From Ooceraea biroi (taxonomy: Eukaryota > Arthropoda > Insecta > Hymenoptera > Formicidae), in contig NC_039512.1 of assembly GCF_003672135.1 (NCBI RefSeq), forward strand, positions 1,086,874 through 1,150,873: a stretch of DNA of 64,000 nt, read 5' to 3'. Under the pieces are notes generated by a model that ran no database searches, was not told the origin of the DNA, and saw only the letters and a list, made by a program, of their open reading frames with translations. How positions within the stretch are numbered: the stretch's first letter is position 1; every line of letters starts with the position of its first letter. Both the position numbers and the translations under genes were made by a program. Shown here in pieces: positions 1-13,000 of this stretch.

Positions 1-3000
1 AGCTAGAAACACAGTAGCGAGCGGTAAGAAAACCCGCGGACTTGGAAAGTGGGATGGACTGGGCCGAGGTGCCAAGTTGCTAGGTGACTTTGCTAGTTAT
101 TTAATTAGTCCGGAGATTCTCCCTCACTCGACCGCTTTTCCCGCTCCCCCGACCAGCCGTCAACTCCACCTCCTCCTTTGGCTCTTTTTCTCTTCCTGAT
201 GTTCGTCCAGAGACTGTCTCCGAAAGAGGCTCTGCTGACTTTTATCGCGCGATGGATTCTCTTTTATCTGGCAGTCCGTGTGCGACAAGACCTCTCGAAC
301 ACGTCTCGAACAATGTTGTTATCCTGCGGATGCAACATGGAGGCAAGCATGTCGTTACTCGCCCTCACATAAATCCGTAATCGTTATCATCGATATCCAA
401 TTAAGTAATACGCTGTAAAATAAAGTATCATCACCGGCGTCCTAACCCCCGTCTGGTCGGGAACAAAACCAGAGACGGTCATTCCGATAACGACGTTCGG
501 TTTGCCTCCATCCGTAGGAACGCTCCCTCTTTCGACCCTCCCGCATCCGATCCTAAATACGCGTGGAAGCGGCACGAGAAAGAGAGATCGAGAACGGGGA
601 ACGAGGGCGGCGTCCTTCGACGAGGAAAACGAATAGATTCCCCATGGGAAGTCGCCAACCTTTTCCTATACCTGCCCTGCCTCCCCCGGCCTCGTTTCTG
701 CCGGAGTTGCTACCGGAAAGGCAGCGGGAGCTTACGAGGGCTTAACTCGGTGACAGGATGATTGCTGGTATTATCGGAATTACCCCAGGGCGAATTGCGC
801 CGCACGCCGTAACGAACTCGCAATATCGCGAAAATCGTGCGTTAACCCCTTCACCGGAGTCCTTCCTAAGTCCCTTAAGGCCGCAGAATCGAGGATTCTA
901 ACGGCCGTGCCGATACTGCGCGCGGACGGCTAACGATAAAGCAGAAATCCCGCAGAATATTGAAAACGTGGCGAGTTCGACAAAGAGCAGACGCGAGGAA
1001 CGATTCGCGAGTATTTTCTCGTTTGCCTCGATACACGGAAATGGATTGCAGATAAGAAAACGCAGTCACAGTATCAAGTCTCCGTCACCGGCGTTAATCG
1101 TCATCCAGTCGCTCACTCTGGCCTCTTCCGTAAACGACATGCAAACGAAAAAGCATCCGCCGCTGAATTACAAAAACACCCCTGGTTTTTACCACTCGTT
1201 GACTAAATGCAATAACGAGTGAGTGCTTTGCTGCAATAATCGAGGCTGCAATTATCGAGATTCCACCGCAATTGCGTTACTCGCGGAGGGTATCTCGCCG
1301 CCTTCGAAGATTAAAATTTATACCGCGTATAAAAGGAGCCTTGTGCGGATATAACCACGGTGTTATACATACTTTCCTTTTACAGGGGCAGCGCGCACGC
1401 TATCGGAAGCTCTACATGCGCTTCCCCCATCGTTTTTTCCTGGCGCATTTTCGCCAAAGCGCGTGCGGAGGGAAATTGTTTATTTAACGACGGAGTAGGG
1501 ATTACCGAGCACTAAAAGCGCGTCCCCTTCGCGTGCCTCTGCCATAACTAAAAATTTGCATGGGTAAATGTTCACTCTCGAGAGACGTCCGTCGAGCGAA
1601 ACGGAAGTGCTGTACGTGCCCGGCATTTTCCCGCGAGTACTGCAGATCCCTTTGCGCGTGTGCACGTTTATTTGTATTTCCTTTACATTGTCTTAAGAAA
1701 TTCCGAAAGACATCTGGCACAGGTGGGTAAGAACGAGTCGCACACGGCGGACACCAGATGCGGCGAAACCGAGAGAAAACTTGGACGTTCAACGTAGTCG
1801 CTGACCAACGCGCGGTCCTTTTATTGAGACTTGACTAGTACCACGGTGACCCGCGTTGCAAAAATGTATCTAGCTTGATAACACATAAACCGCAATATGT
1901 GCCTAATTTGAATTTAAATAGAACCTTTACAATGCCAAGATGTTTGGAGATAGTGCGATTCATATTTTATTTTTAAATAAAAATAATTTTAAATGCAAAA
2001 AGAACAGCAAATTTATTTTGAATTTTATATATAAAATCAGCAGAAAAGCGATATATTTTTCAATATTTATCACAGCGTTACATAATATAATATATAAAAT
2101 ATAGCAAGATATATCTTTATCTTTTTGATCGACCCATGCTTTCCGGGAAAGAATCGACTCGAATATCATCGATGTCGGCTCGAATATTGCATGAAATCAC
2201 GTAATCACGCGTCGCCCGTTTTCAATTACAATTTTAAAAACGGAATTAAAAAGTTGATCACACTCACGTGCTTTGTCACGAAAAGGAAGGAAACAATCGA
2301 AATGTCGGTATCGAAATACGCACGGAGGACCGTAGGCCAGATGCAGGTTGAGAGAGAAAGGGAGAGGCGAGAGAGAGAGAGAGAGAGAGAGAGAGCCGCG
2401 ACGGAAAAAGCCGCGACAAAATCCGACGTAAATGCAACACGCTGATCAAAGCGGGACACGATTTCCGTAACTGGCCGTGCAACAATGCGCGCCGCGTTGC
2501 ATAAATAAAGCCGCGCACGCTGAGCGTGATCAATATTGGATGTGATGAAAGTAAACCGGTAAAGCGCCCTGTGCGGGGCGCTCGACCCTCGTCAACGCGC
2601 GCGACCGTCTGTGTAATTTAATGCCGGGTAAATACGCCGGAGCGCGCAGGCAGAGTAGTTTTGCACTATAATCTAGATGAATCTGCCGCGGGAAGACTGG
2701 CGGCTCCGCCACCACGAGCTATATAGGCCTCGTCAATTACGAAACGCTCGTAAAACGGACGGCGCTACTCGTGCCCCCGGTTCCCTCTTCCTCGCGAGCG
2801 AGCTTTCGCGACTTTACGCTGCTACTTAATAAGAATGTAGAATGATGAAGATAACGACGGCCCGCTGTGGGACACTGAGATCACTGGGACGATCTCGCTC
2901 TCCTGAGAGGAGTTTCTAAGTGGGCGAGACGACATTGATCGGCGATTAGAGACGCCGGATCATGCTACATACCTCTCGTAGCAAGTTGTGAGAAGTAGTT

Positions 3001-6000
3001 TTACCCTACAGTCAGGCTTCCAAGCAAGAGTGTGTGTCTCTCTCTGGCTCCTTCGGCTGACTATGGAAGACCCTCGATAAATAGAGTGAGAGTTCTCGGG
3101 GTGTCACTTGCCGTAGTTTAATCCAGCTCTTTACCAAGCTAACGCTTAGACCTAGTCTTGCGATAAAGTTGCATTGTTCTCTTTTAACTGATGTCAAAAG
3201 ATTCACGAGTAACGTAACTGGTCCTTCACAATTGTATATCACGCTGAGATGAATATCGCGTTTATTGCAAGTACATTTTGTTCTACTCCAGCTTGACATT
3301 CTTTGTTTGAAATAAATAACTATGTCGTTACGCTCCACAATGATTTTCAAAAAAATGAGGAAATGTGTAGGGAACAATGCGAACTGTGCGGCCTTGAGTT
3401 TGAAATTCCTCGTATTCGTATTTCAGCGGATTCCCGTTAAAAGACTGGCGGCTAATTTCATGCACAACTCGGTTGACTGAGTCGCGACATTTCTCGAATG
3501 TAGGACGCGGGGGGCTTTCCGGTCGAAAATTTATCTCCCCGTAATAACACCGTGGCAACGGCGCTTCCCGGGTGTGTCACGCGCGGTAACGTTCGTGTAC
3601 GTGCCCGTGTCTCTTTGTCTTCCGCCTTCTTTCTCTGCGCGCCCTCCGTGCATCCCTCCGGGAACGCGGTCGTGTCCGCATTATAATGGCATTACGTGTC
3701 CTCACATTACACTTGCTGTCCCAGCTCGTAATACACGTTTCTCCCCACGTTCCGTTCCCACACCTACGCACACGTGCACACACATGCCGAGTCTTATTTT
3801 TTCTCCTCGGATACGTCCGTCCCGAATATCCTACATCGTGATTCGGAGCTGGTGCAGTATTTACAGGACCTTGGGCGAGGGTATCGCGAGCACCATTGAA
3901 AAATTGAGTTAGGGATGGCACGGCCGAATAAAATGTCAGCTGCTATGATAGCGTCTGTCCGACAACATTCGACGAAATTGTAATATCGTATTAATGTACA
4001 TTTCTTTTCTTTTGCATTTTAAAGGAACACGCTAGGATAATATTTCTGTCCAAAATGCGATAGCGGAAATCGGATTTTATTTTTTTTAATGATGTCAACT
4101 AGAAGAAGAAAAGAGTTTTGCACAGCTGGTGTTAATAATGAATATTTTTCGTTTTCTTTTTATTTGAGACGTGTTCAAGTGTCCTCGCGCGTATTATTTA
4201 TCGAAATGTTATACTATTTGAAAATTTTAAGATTTCTCTGTACGTATTACTGTTCCTCTTGTTCGTCCGGTTCGCGTTTCGTTCGCAGAACCTCGATGCT
4301 ATCTCGCGAATATAAAAAGGGTCCGGCACACACGAGTGTTTAGTAACTTTGTCAGCGTTTTTAATGCTCACCCTTTTTCGTTCCGATTCTCGCACGCTCA
4401 GGCATACGTACGTGTATACGCGCTCGTTTCGTTTCGGTTCTCCGTATACCTACTAGGACCCGATAGACACCGCCGACCATCCACTTTGTGAAACTTGCAG
4501 CCGTAGCAATTACGAGAATTCGTGCTCCATTCCCTCGGATTTAGTGGCTTCGTTAATGAAATGAATTCGTCCGTTCCGGCTGTGTCGATAGCAGTTCGCC
4601 ATGAAACTATGATCCATAGTCTGTATACGTAACAATCGCAAGATCGTTCGTTCTACGAAACTTACGAAAATGATTTTGGTATTTATATATCTATATAACA
4701 ATAATATCCAGCGAGAAAGAGACGCAAACTTGGGGATAAGTAATTGACACAAAAGTTTCAATTTTATTATAAATTACTTATGGAGAAGCAAAATGCGCTG
4801 CTAAAATATAGCCTTGTTAATTGTGACTTCTGTACTAACGAATGATTAAATTACTAGACGTATATCGAATTAAAATGGATGATCCTCGTCTGAAAAAGGT
4901 GTAAATTACATCGAATATCGTGCAAAGTGGATAAAATGGATCGAGCGCGTCACGAAATAACGTACACGGAAACTTCACGCTACGACTTTGCGCTCGATAT
5001 CAAATCCCACCTGGTCTGTTCTATGCGGTCGCACCCTAACAGGCATTTCGCACGGTCGTTAATAACTTTTTTTAGCGAGTCCCTTCTTTCGTGGTGCTCC
5101 GCGCCATTAGCGAAATAGTCGGAACTCCACCCACTCGCCGCGTGTCAGCAAGACCATTCGTATTCCTGTATTCTTTCACACCCCTGACACGATTCCATCC
5201 AGTTCGGCTGATACTTTTCTCTCTTTCCTCTCTATATTCGTCTGATATTCACACTACGAAAAATCTTGCCTTCCAATTGTAAAATAGTAATATATGTTAT
5301 CATTGTAAGTATTGCATCCAAAAATTTCAGAGAAGAAGCTTAAATATGAATTATTTATGCGCACGTGCGGATTACTTATGTTATTTATCTAATTTTGATC
5401 CTATTTTGATATTGTCACGGTTGTTAATAATTACTGTATTAATTATTATTGATTTGTGTGCGTTTTAACTGTTTGTATTAATTATGCAACTTCTGGTATT
5501 ATAATATATTAATGTTAATCAGCGATTCTTTTAGCTCTTACGCAACATTAAAGTAACTGAAATATTTATACAATGTCATTATGCTTAATACCATCATGGT
5601 TAATATTATTATGTCGCATTAGGACACATCAAACAGTTTTGTAAAATTTTAAGATTTTTTAATAACTATAGCTTTTAGAAACAAAAGTACAATCAATTCG
5701 ATTATCTCTGCCAAAAGAAAGAATTAATTTTTGTAAGTGGAACAATTCAATCTTCGTTGTTTATCGTCACAATTGTGACAAAAACAGATGTTCACCAGCG
5801 ACTTACGAGCAAGTCGCGAAGGTTGACACACGATGCGCGCGTATCGGGTCTATATTCAAATCATCTCCCTTTATCATCCACGGTAACAGATGTTCGTCCA
5901 TCGATCACGACGAATCTATTTTTGGACTGACGCTTCTTTCGGAACGTCGACTACACGTCCGGATAAAAGATGCATCGATCGCAGATAGTGTAACGCCTTC

Positions 6001-9000
6001 GTAACGTGTAGCGAAATAATTACTCTCTAATGAGACCCTCTAACATCCAACAGAGGCGAACTCAAACGAGAGAGTGCAGCATTTTTTCGAAACTAAGTTT
6101 GTGGCTTGATTTAATTATCAACTGTTGATTAATGAAGCGTGCAACTTCCGCCAAGTTTTACTCGCGGAAACGAGTATAAGAAGATCGATCGCGCTAAACG
6201 CGCTACACACCTCGCCTTGACTCACTATCGAGCGGCGGTTCGTCAAATGCGAGTTAACACACTCGCGTACTATAAAGGCCACAGAGAATCACGTTTATAG
6301 TAAAAACGCAGTTAAAAGTGCGACATACTTGCTATGCTCAATAATAATTGAATAAGCGAAATGAATACAAAGGAGTGAAGCTTTGTTCTTTCTATACTCT
6401 CGACCGACATTGTTCCGCGACGACGAGTGTAATAAATATTTTATTTTTGCCACGCTGTGTATTTGAGATCTGCTGTCGTAAATTTAAAGAGAGCGTCTAT
6501 AAATCAGACCGTAGAAAAAGTAGGATATTTCATCAACAAAGGGGATTCAGAGTTCGCGTCGATCGCCTCAAGATTCCGCGCCCCACCGTCGCGATCGAGA
6601 TCGAATACTTGAGCAACTTCGTAACGCCCGTAGCTGGAATTACAGCGCAGCCTTAATAGGATCGAGTTACTTTGCGCGCAACGCCCTGAGCGAGCAAACT
6701 CGTCGCCGACGAGTCTAAACGACAGAACGGGAGAGCTTTGCTATAGCGGACGTGGCTGGCATCCGTCCGCGCGATGTAGTAGTAGCTCGGCGATGACGAT
6801 GGCCGCGAGATAAACTTAGGCATGTTTGCCAAGCAATCAAATATATGAGTGGAAAGTCTCGCGGCGTTATCGATCGGTTCGAAGCGGACCTTCTCCCTTG
6901 ATGGTGGTGCACGAGGGCCGGTTGAACGCAGAAGGAAGGACTCGGGACGAAAACGGGCGAGGGATCACGAGGAAGTCCACGAAACTCTATTCGACGTGGG
7001 CAAAAGGCTGACCATCGGTCTTGTCCGTTGTTTGTTGTTCGCATGGGGTAGACAGAAGGAGACCGGCAAACATAGTTTTCGAGCTTTCGAAAGGAACCAT
7101 CGAGTTCGCTGTAATTGTACAGCTATTGTCATACATAGCGTGTTCTTAAGTTGCTTCTTGCCTATCTTTAACAAGATCAAGTAATCTACAAGTTACGTAA
7201 ATTATGTATCAACATGTGTTATATTTCACATGTTAAAATACAAGTTAGCTTGTTCTCGATTACCGAGACGCTTTCGTATTCTATCTTAATGTTTCTTTGG
7301 TTTTTCAAGTACAATGATATATGAATATATATGCAATAAAAAAGTGTTTATATATATTTATTTATTTATCTATATATGTATTTTTACATACAAGATGTCA
7401 ACAGACAGAAAAACCTAAAGTTTCGTGAAATTCGAGTTCTTTATTTCCGTTCGAGCTTGCATCTCGTCGATGCGAAAAACGCCAAAGAAAAATCTCAAGT
7501 ACGCATCGTCTCCGAGACATATTCCTGGAAGGGAAAGATGGTAGAGGAACGCTTTAGAAACTCGGACGAATTCTTACGTCCGCCATATACTCCAGGATCC
7601 ACAGAATTCGACAGGGATGTCCGTAGATTTATCTGATTTCACCGATCCTTCATTCGGGAGGATTCCGCATTTCGGTCATTTTCTTTTCTATCGTGAATTT
7701 CCTCGTGAAGCGCGATGATCTCAAACATTTTCCGTTTGAATTCCGCGGATTAATGCGATAAAAAAGATTGCATTATTCGATTTTTTCTGTCACAAGAAAT
7801 ACATAAAAAAATGTATGATGGAATAAATGTTTTATATACCTACTTTTCGAAACAATTGTACTTAATTGTGACTGTGTATTCGCGTGCGCGTAGATCTCGA
7901 TTACGGTTAAATATCTGAGTTTTCAAGATTCAAAGGCCTGATTAATGTAGCGGCATGAGGTTGACATGGCGACATTATCATCGGTACAATGGACGCCAGG
8001 TGTTTCAGACAGGAAGGCTGGAGAGGCAAGGTGTATAATGCCGTCAAGCAACGCCATTTAATGAGCTGCCGGGAACAAAGCGGGAAGAATCGCTTCGTCA
8101 TCTTTTTTTTCGTGCTCCAATTACTTAGCGTTTTAAAACAGTTGTACCCGATTATCTTTTCGTCTTTCGTCCCCTTCCTTCATCTAACGCACCCTGTGCG
8201 GCGTGCGTTATTCTTTCGCGAGAATTAGTCCGGGAAATAAATCAAATAACGTAGGCATTATAAAGCTGTCAATTTTTCTTTTAACAAGCATGACGTGCAT
8301 GCTCATATAATACGTCAACAAGGTTTCGAAACTTGATATATCGATCGGAAGCCTAAAATTATCCGCCTGTTCCTGTTTTCTTGTGTCACGTCGTCCAACG
8401 AAGCAAGGGACGAGAGTTTGAAACTGGATGTCGAAGACGAGGGATGCTGAGATCAGAGGAAGGTCCAGGGCTTAAGAAAGGGACGGGTGCCGGGTACGTT
8501 ATCGTGTCGTACTCCAGCAGGTACGAGGGATGGGCGCCCTCTTTTCGCTCTAATTCCCTTCAATCCTGATCCCGTCCCATCTCCCAGAAGCATATCGCAA
8601 TCGGGTTTCGTTTATTTTTCAAGAGGCGCCCTGCTCGAGACAGAAATTGGCGAGTATATTGGGCGATATTCGATCCTCGAAAAAGCTTAATCTGATTTTT
8701 AGAAGCGCTGCCGCGTTACGCAATTCTCGCGCGATGCGTCAGACTCCAATGCATTCCGGTTGGCTCTGTGACCTTAACGCGATTAAATTAAATTCGATTA
8801 CAGCTTCCATCGATTGATATTTCACGAAGCGAAAAGCTCGAGGCGAGCTGGCCGAACCAAATTTGCCATCTATTAATCCCAATTTTCCGAGAAAAAGAAG
8901 ATAGAAAAAAGCCCGAAATCCCGCTATCGGCCACTTCAGCGTAAAACGTCGATTCGCATGTCGGTCGGCGACGGGAAACTCGATTCGCAGGCGAGGAATC

Positions 9001-9968
9001 CATGAAGTTGCCTACCCGCGATGTAACACATCGGTATTAAGGTTTGCTCTCGAACAAGTTCATTTTCAATAGATCAGTCGCGACAATCCGGCGGATTATC
9101 CTGCTTATGCGATGCGCGTAAAAGATGACAGAGCTAGATTGTCCGAATATCGTTCCATCCCCCCGCGACGATACAAATAGTTATTGCACGAAACCGTGGC
9201 CACCGTCGTCTCGGATTACGAAGCGCTTGTCCGCGCGCGGTAAACATCTTTTATTAAAGTGCACGTTGCGCTCCGCTGGCGCGTCAATTTTTCAAAGAGC
9301 CCTCGAGCTCTTTGTCTTCGCCGTGTCTCCGTCTAACTACTGGCGATGAGCGCACGTGGCGAACGGGAGAGCGATTAATCGTTCCATCATCGTCGCGGAC
9401 GGCCTCGCTCCGCGACAATGGCGGAAACGGAACCCCCTTCGCCGCGGATCTCGCTCTCGCGAGGAGATAAAACGGGATAAAACTATTTTTACTCCCTTCC
9501 GGGATTTCCGAGTGGTGGCGCGAAATTTTCTTGGCGAAGAAAGGAAGCGCGGCCGCCGCTCCTCGCCCGCGGCCCTCCTTCCGGCGAATGAATAGCGAAC
9601 GTCACGAGCTCTATTTAATCCTTCATTTCGCAGTAGTAGTCATTTCTCTCTCTCTGTGCGAAAATTCAAAAACTCGTGCGTTTTTGCGAGCATGTTATAC
9701 AGCGTGCAGCGCTCGTTATGCAATACTTAAGACTCATATTGCGAAAATTCAAAAACTGTATTTTTATAAAGTGTAAGTGTCAAAATGTCGCGCTATTTAT
9801 CTAACAGAAACTGTCTTTAGATATAGATAACAAGGTCTTAAAGCTCTTATCAAAATGTATAAAATATTTAAGAAATAGTATTAATAATAAATATAATAAT
9901 AAAATATAATAATGTTTAATGCGGAATGTGCATTTTGCACCGTGTTTATGGTACTCTTGTTGTTTCAG
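1..9968 (+). other. bru3 intron (3' part), no exon recognised
   Basis: About 10 kb upstream of the first visible exon. It holds short scattered open frames on both strands, none longer than about 120 codons and none resembling a known protein. There is a (GA)n tract near 2350-2395 and AT-rich stretches near 1900-2110 and 5280-5760. A first exon, promoter or nested gene could be hidden here, but I see nothing that supports one. Confidence 0.75.
2350..2395 (+). repeat. (GA)n microsatellite
   Basis: Purine tract with a pure GA run at 2369-2395. Confidence 0.9.
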
Positions 9969-10048
9969 GCTGTGCATTCGTGAAACTCTCGTCGCACCAA
10001 GAAGCACTGGCGGCGATAAACTCTCTACACGGTAGCCAAACTATGCCG
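9969..10048 (+). CDS. bru3: bru3 exon, second half of RRM2
   Basis: This 80-nt exon follows a tttcag acceptor and ends at CCG before gtgagt. It enters with two bases of a Gly codon (phase 1) and leaves in phase 0. It encodes GCAFVKLSSHQEALAAINSL then HGSQTMP, covering the RNP1 strand and second helix of RRM2. 80 nt is the usual size of this exon in CELF genes. Confidence 0.95.
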
Positions 10049-13000
10049 GTGAGTATCCATCGTGTAATATTACAACGACGAGCGTTGGCCGACCATCTCC
10101 TCTCTTCGATCGACGCGCTGTATCTTTTTTTTTTATCTTCCGATCCGCCTCTTCAGCCGATGACCGCCAGTCATCGTGTTCATGGACGCCGGCGCGTATT
10201 TACGCTCGGAAAATGTCACGTACGCGATATTAACGGAAAGGAGGGTAAATATTCATAGAAGCGCCATAGCTGACGAGGGGGGTGATATGAATATCGAGGA
10301 TAGGGATGCGCTACGCCATGACCGATAGGGGGGAGGGAGACGTCAGTATAGATGGCCGTCTTCCGTTATGGGGACAAGGGGGTTGGTAGGTGGCAGTCGC
10401 CGGAGATCGGACCGGGTGGCCGTAGCAATGGCTGTCGTGCCTGCAAACACCCCAGTAATGACTGGCCAAACAGAAATCTGCATAACACTTGGAGAAGCGC
10501 TACTCGCCCCCTCCGCCGCGCAGCCCGCCGTGAGAGCGTCCCTCGGTCTCCGTCAAACCGCCGAACTTTCCCGGCTTAGGGTCGGACCAGGAATTCCCAG
10601 TTGTAATTGAATTGTCAGTGAGTTCCGTCCGGGATTCTACCTGCTGATTGGCGAAACTTTGCAAAGCCGCTTGCCGGACCCCGATCGTCCTTGTCGGCGT
10701 TATTGCCTATCGACCGTCGCTCACGCTGACACGCATTGACGCGCCTAAGGGACTTTGCGTTTCAGACAATTATTAGACCCTACAATGCGCAATCAAGATC
10801 GAGGTGAAGACTGCAGCTAATCGTCTCTATTACGTATTTGTGTCTTTATCATCCTTCACGTTAATAACTTCCCTCAGGATTACCGCAGGATTACCAGGAA
10901 TGAATATCAAAGAATTAATGTACATATCCACGGAAACTCTGGATTAAATTAAATGAATCAAACTCACATTTTCCTATGAGCTCTTAAAAATTTGACTTAC
11001 ACAAGTACAAAATCAAGTCGATTTTTTGTAAGTCAAAGCTACAGCTCGGGGGGATAACGAGATCTCCGTTGCATATTTTATGTTTTTGTATGCGAGACCG
11101 TCAGAAAGGATGCTTGACGCCGCTTTTGGTAACCAACGGGAGATTCGCGGTTCACGTCGCGCATTAATACGCGCGTACATGCATGAATCATCGCGCGTCG
11201 GGCTGACACACCGCTAGGGGTGGAAGCGCAGGCTGGTTACGTGAATATTACTCGTTACAACGTCCCTAATCTAATAGCCGAATACGGACGGAAGACGTGG
11301 TTGGTGGGGGGCAGGGCGGACGACTTCAGGACCACGACTATTTGCTCACGAAAGAGGCACTGACAGCGCGCGCGGGCCGTAATATGCAGATTGCTTAATT
11401 ATCGCGACGAATTATGCAAATCTGGACGCCGATGTTACGAGATTTCATGGCATGGCCGAGGGGACAGGGAGGGGTGGCAAGGGAACAGGAGCGACGGCAA
11501 GTGTCGGGGTTAACGCTTTCGCCGCGAAATACCGACCTTCGACCCTGAACTGTTCGGCCTAAAAGAGGCACGAAAAGGCACATGGTAACGTTCTACACGG
11601 ACGGATTAATTATTGCAGTGAATTATGCAGATCTCGACGTTATGAAATTTCGCGCCAGCGAATCACGCGAGTGGTTTATATAGTACGGCGTTTAAAATAG
11701 TCATATTTTTTCTTTTGATGCGTATAAGAGATGAAGGGACTCATAGATTTAATCTCTATTTGACAACATTGCAAAATGTTGATACCCTTGCCTCGCCATT
11801 ACTTGAAGCTCAGACAACAACGGAGGCATGAGACTGAAAAGTTCTCTCGCACTCTCTCGGGCGAATCGACAAATCTTTCGTAGAAAACAATCGGCATCGC
11901 GGAGAATTGGTATTATGGAGCCCCAAGAGTAATTCGGTTTGACTGTGTTCGTTCCAGTTTTCTCTGACCCGGCAAGATCAACTCCTTCCAATTTCCCCCT
12001 TCTCTCTGTCTGCTCACATGCTCAGAGCGTCGATCCATATAGGCACATATGTGCGCGCATAAAAATGTCGGCTGTATGTACGGTCGCACACGTATGTCAT
12101 CTCGCGTGTGTGCCCCCCTGCTTTCAGCCACTCGACACGTCGACACTCTCGGTCACGAAACTGCATTACGAACGCAACATCTCGGCTCATACCTACGAAA
12201 TGAGATATTGATTTGCAATCTGATACTGTAATACACGACGACGCGCTGTCGGCCTGCAGACGACGTACTGGCTCGTAGCGGAAGCGTGAAATCGTAACAC
12301 CTTATGAAATCCACATGATGCAGGTGTGCATCGTTGGCGGATTATTCTTTTTTTTACGAATGCAATTAAACAGATTTCTTTTGACAATTCTTTACACTGG
12401 TCGCTTAATTCGCAATGGCAAAATTGTAATTTTGCAGTAGATATAATGAATATAGCTAAGACATTGAGACAAATGTGTGTATGCATATTTATATTATGCA
12501 TATTTATACCTGGCAAGATTACGCGCGCTGTTACACAATTTTGGAAATCATATATTGAGAGCATTATTTTATCGGCAAGCGTCATAAACATAATTAATTC
12601 TTTAATTTGTATTGAACCAACAAAATTATTTCGAGATCTATATATTATTGTAATGCAAATATGTAGTTTGAACGCAATGATACATAGATTATACGTTTCC
12701 CGTTGAAAACGCGGTGTTTTTAACAGATACCCCGGTACGTGTAGCCGCGAGATTAATATTACAGCACTTTCGCTGACAATGCAAAAACATTACCATAAAA
12801 CTTCTCTGCTATAAGCATTTTACTTCGTTTTCACGAGCGGAGTAATGCGATTTATGCGTCTCGTATTTACGCGTCACGCGTCAGGTAATATTTCTTTGGG
12901 CGCTCAATATTTTAACCGATTTTACAATCCATCGTTCGGAGATATTACACGCGGAAAGTTTTTAATTTCTAACAATACGGAGATGTTTATTCGCACCGAG

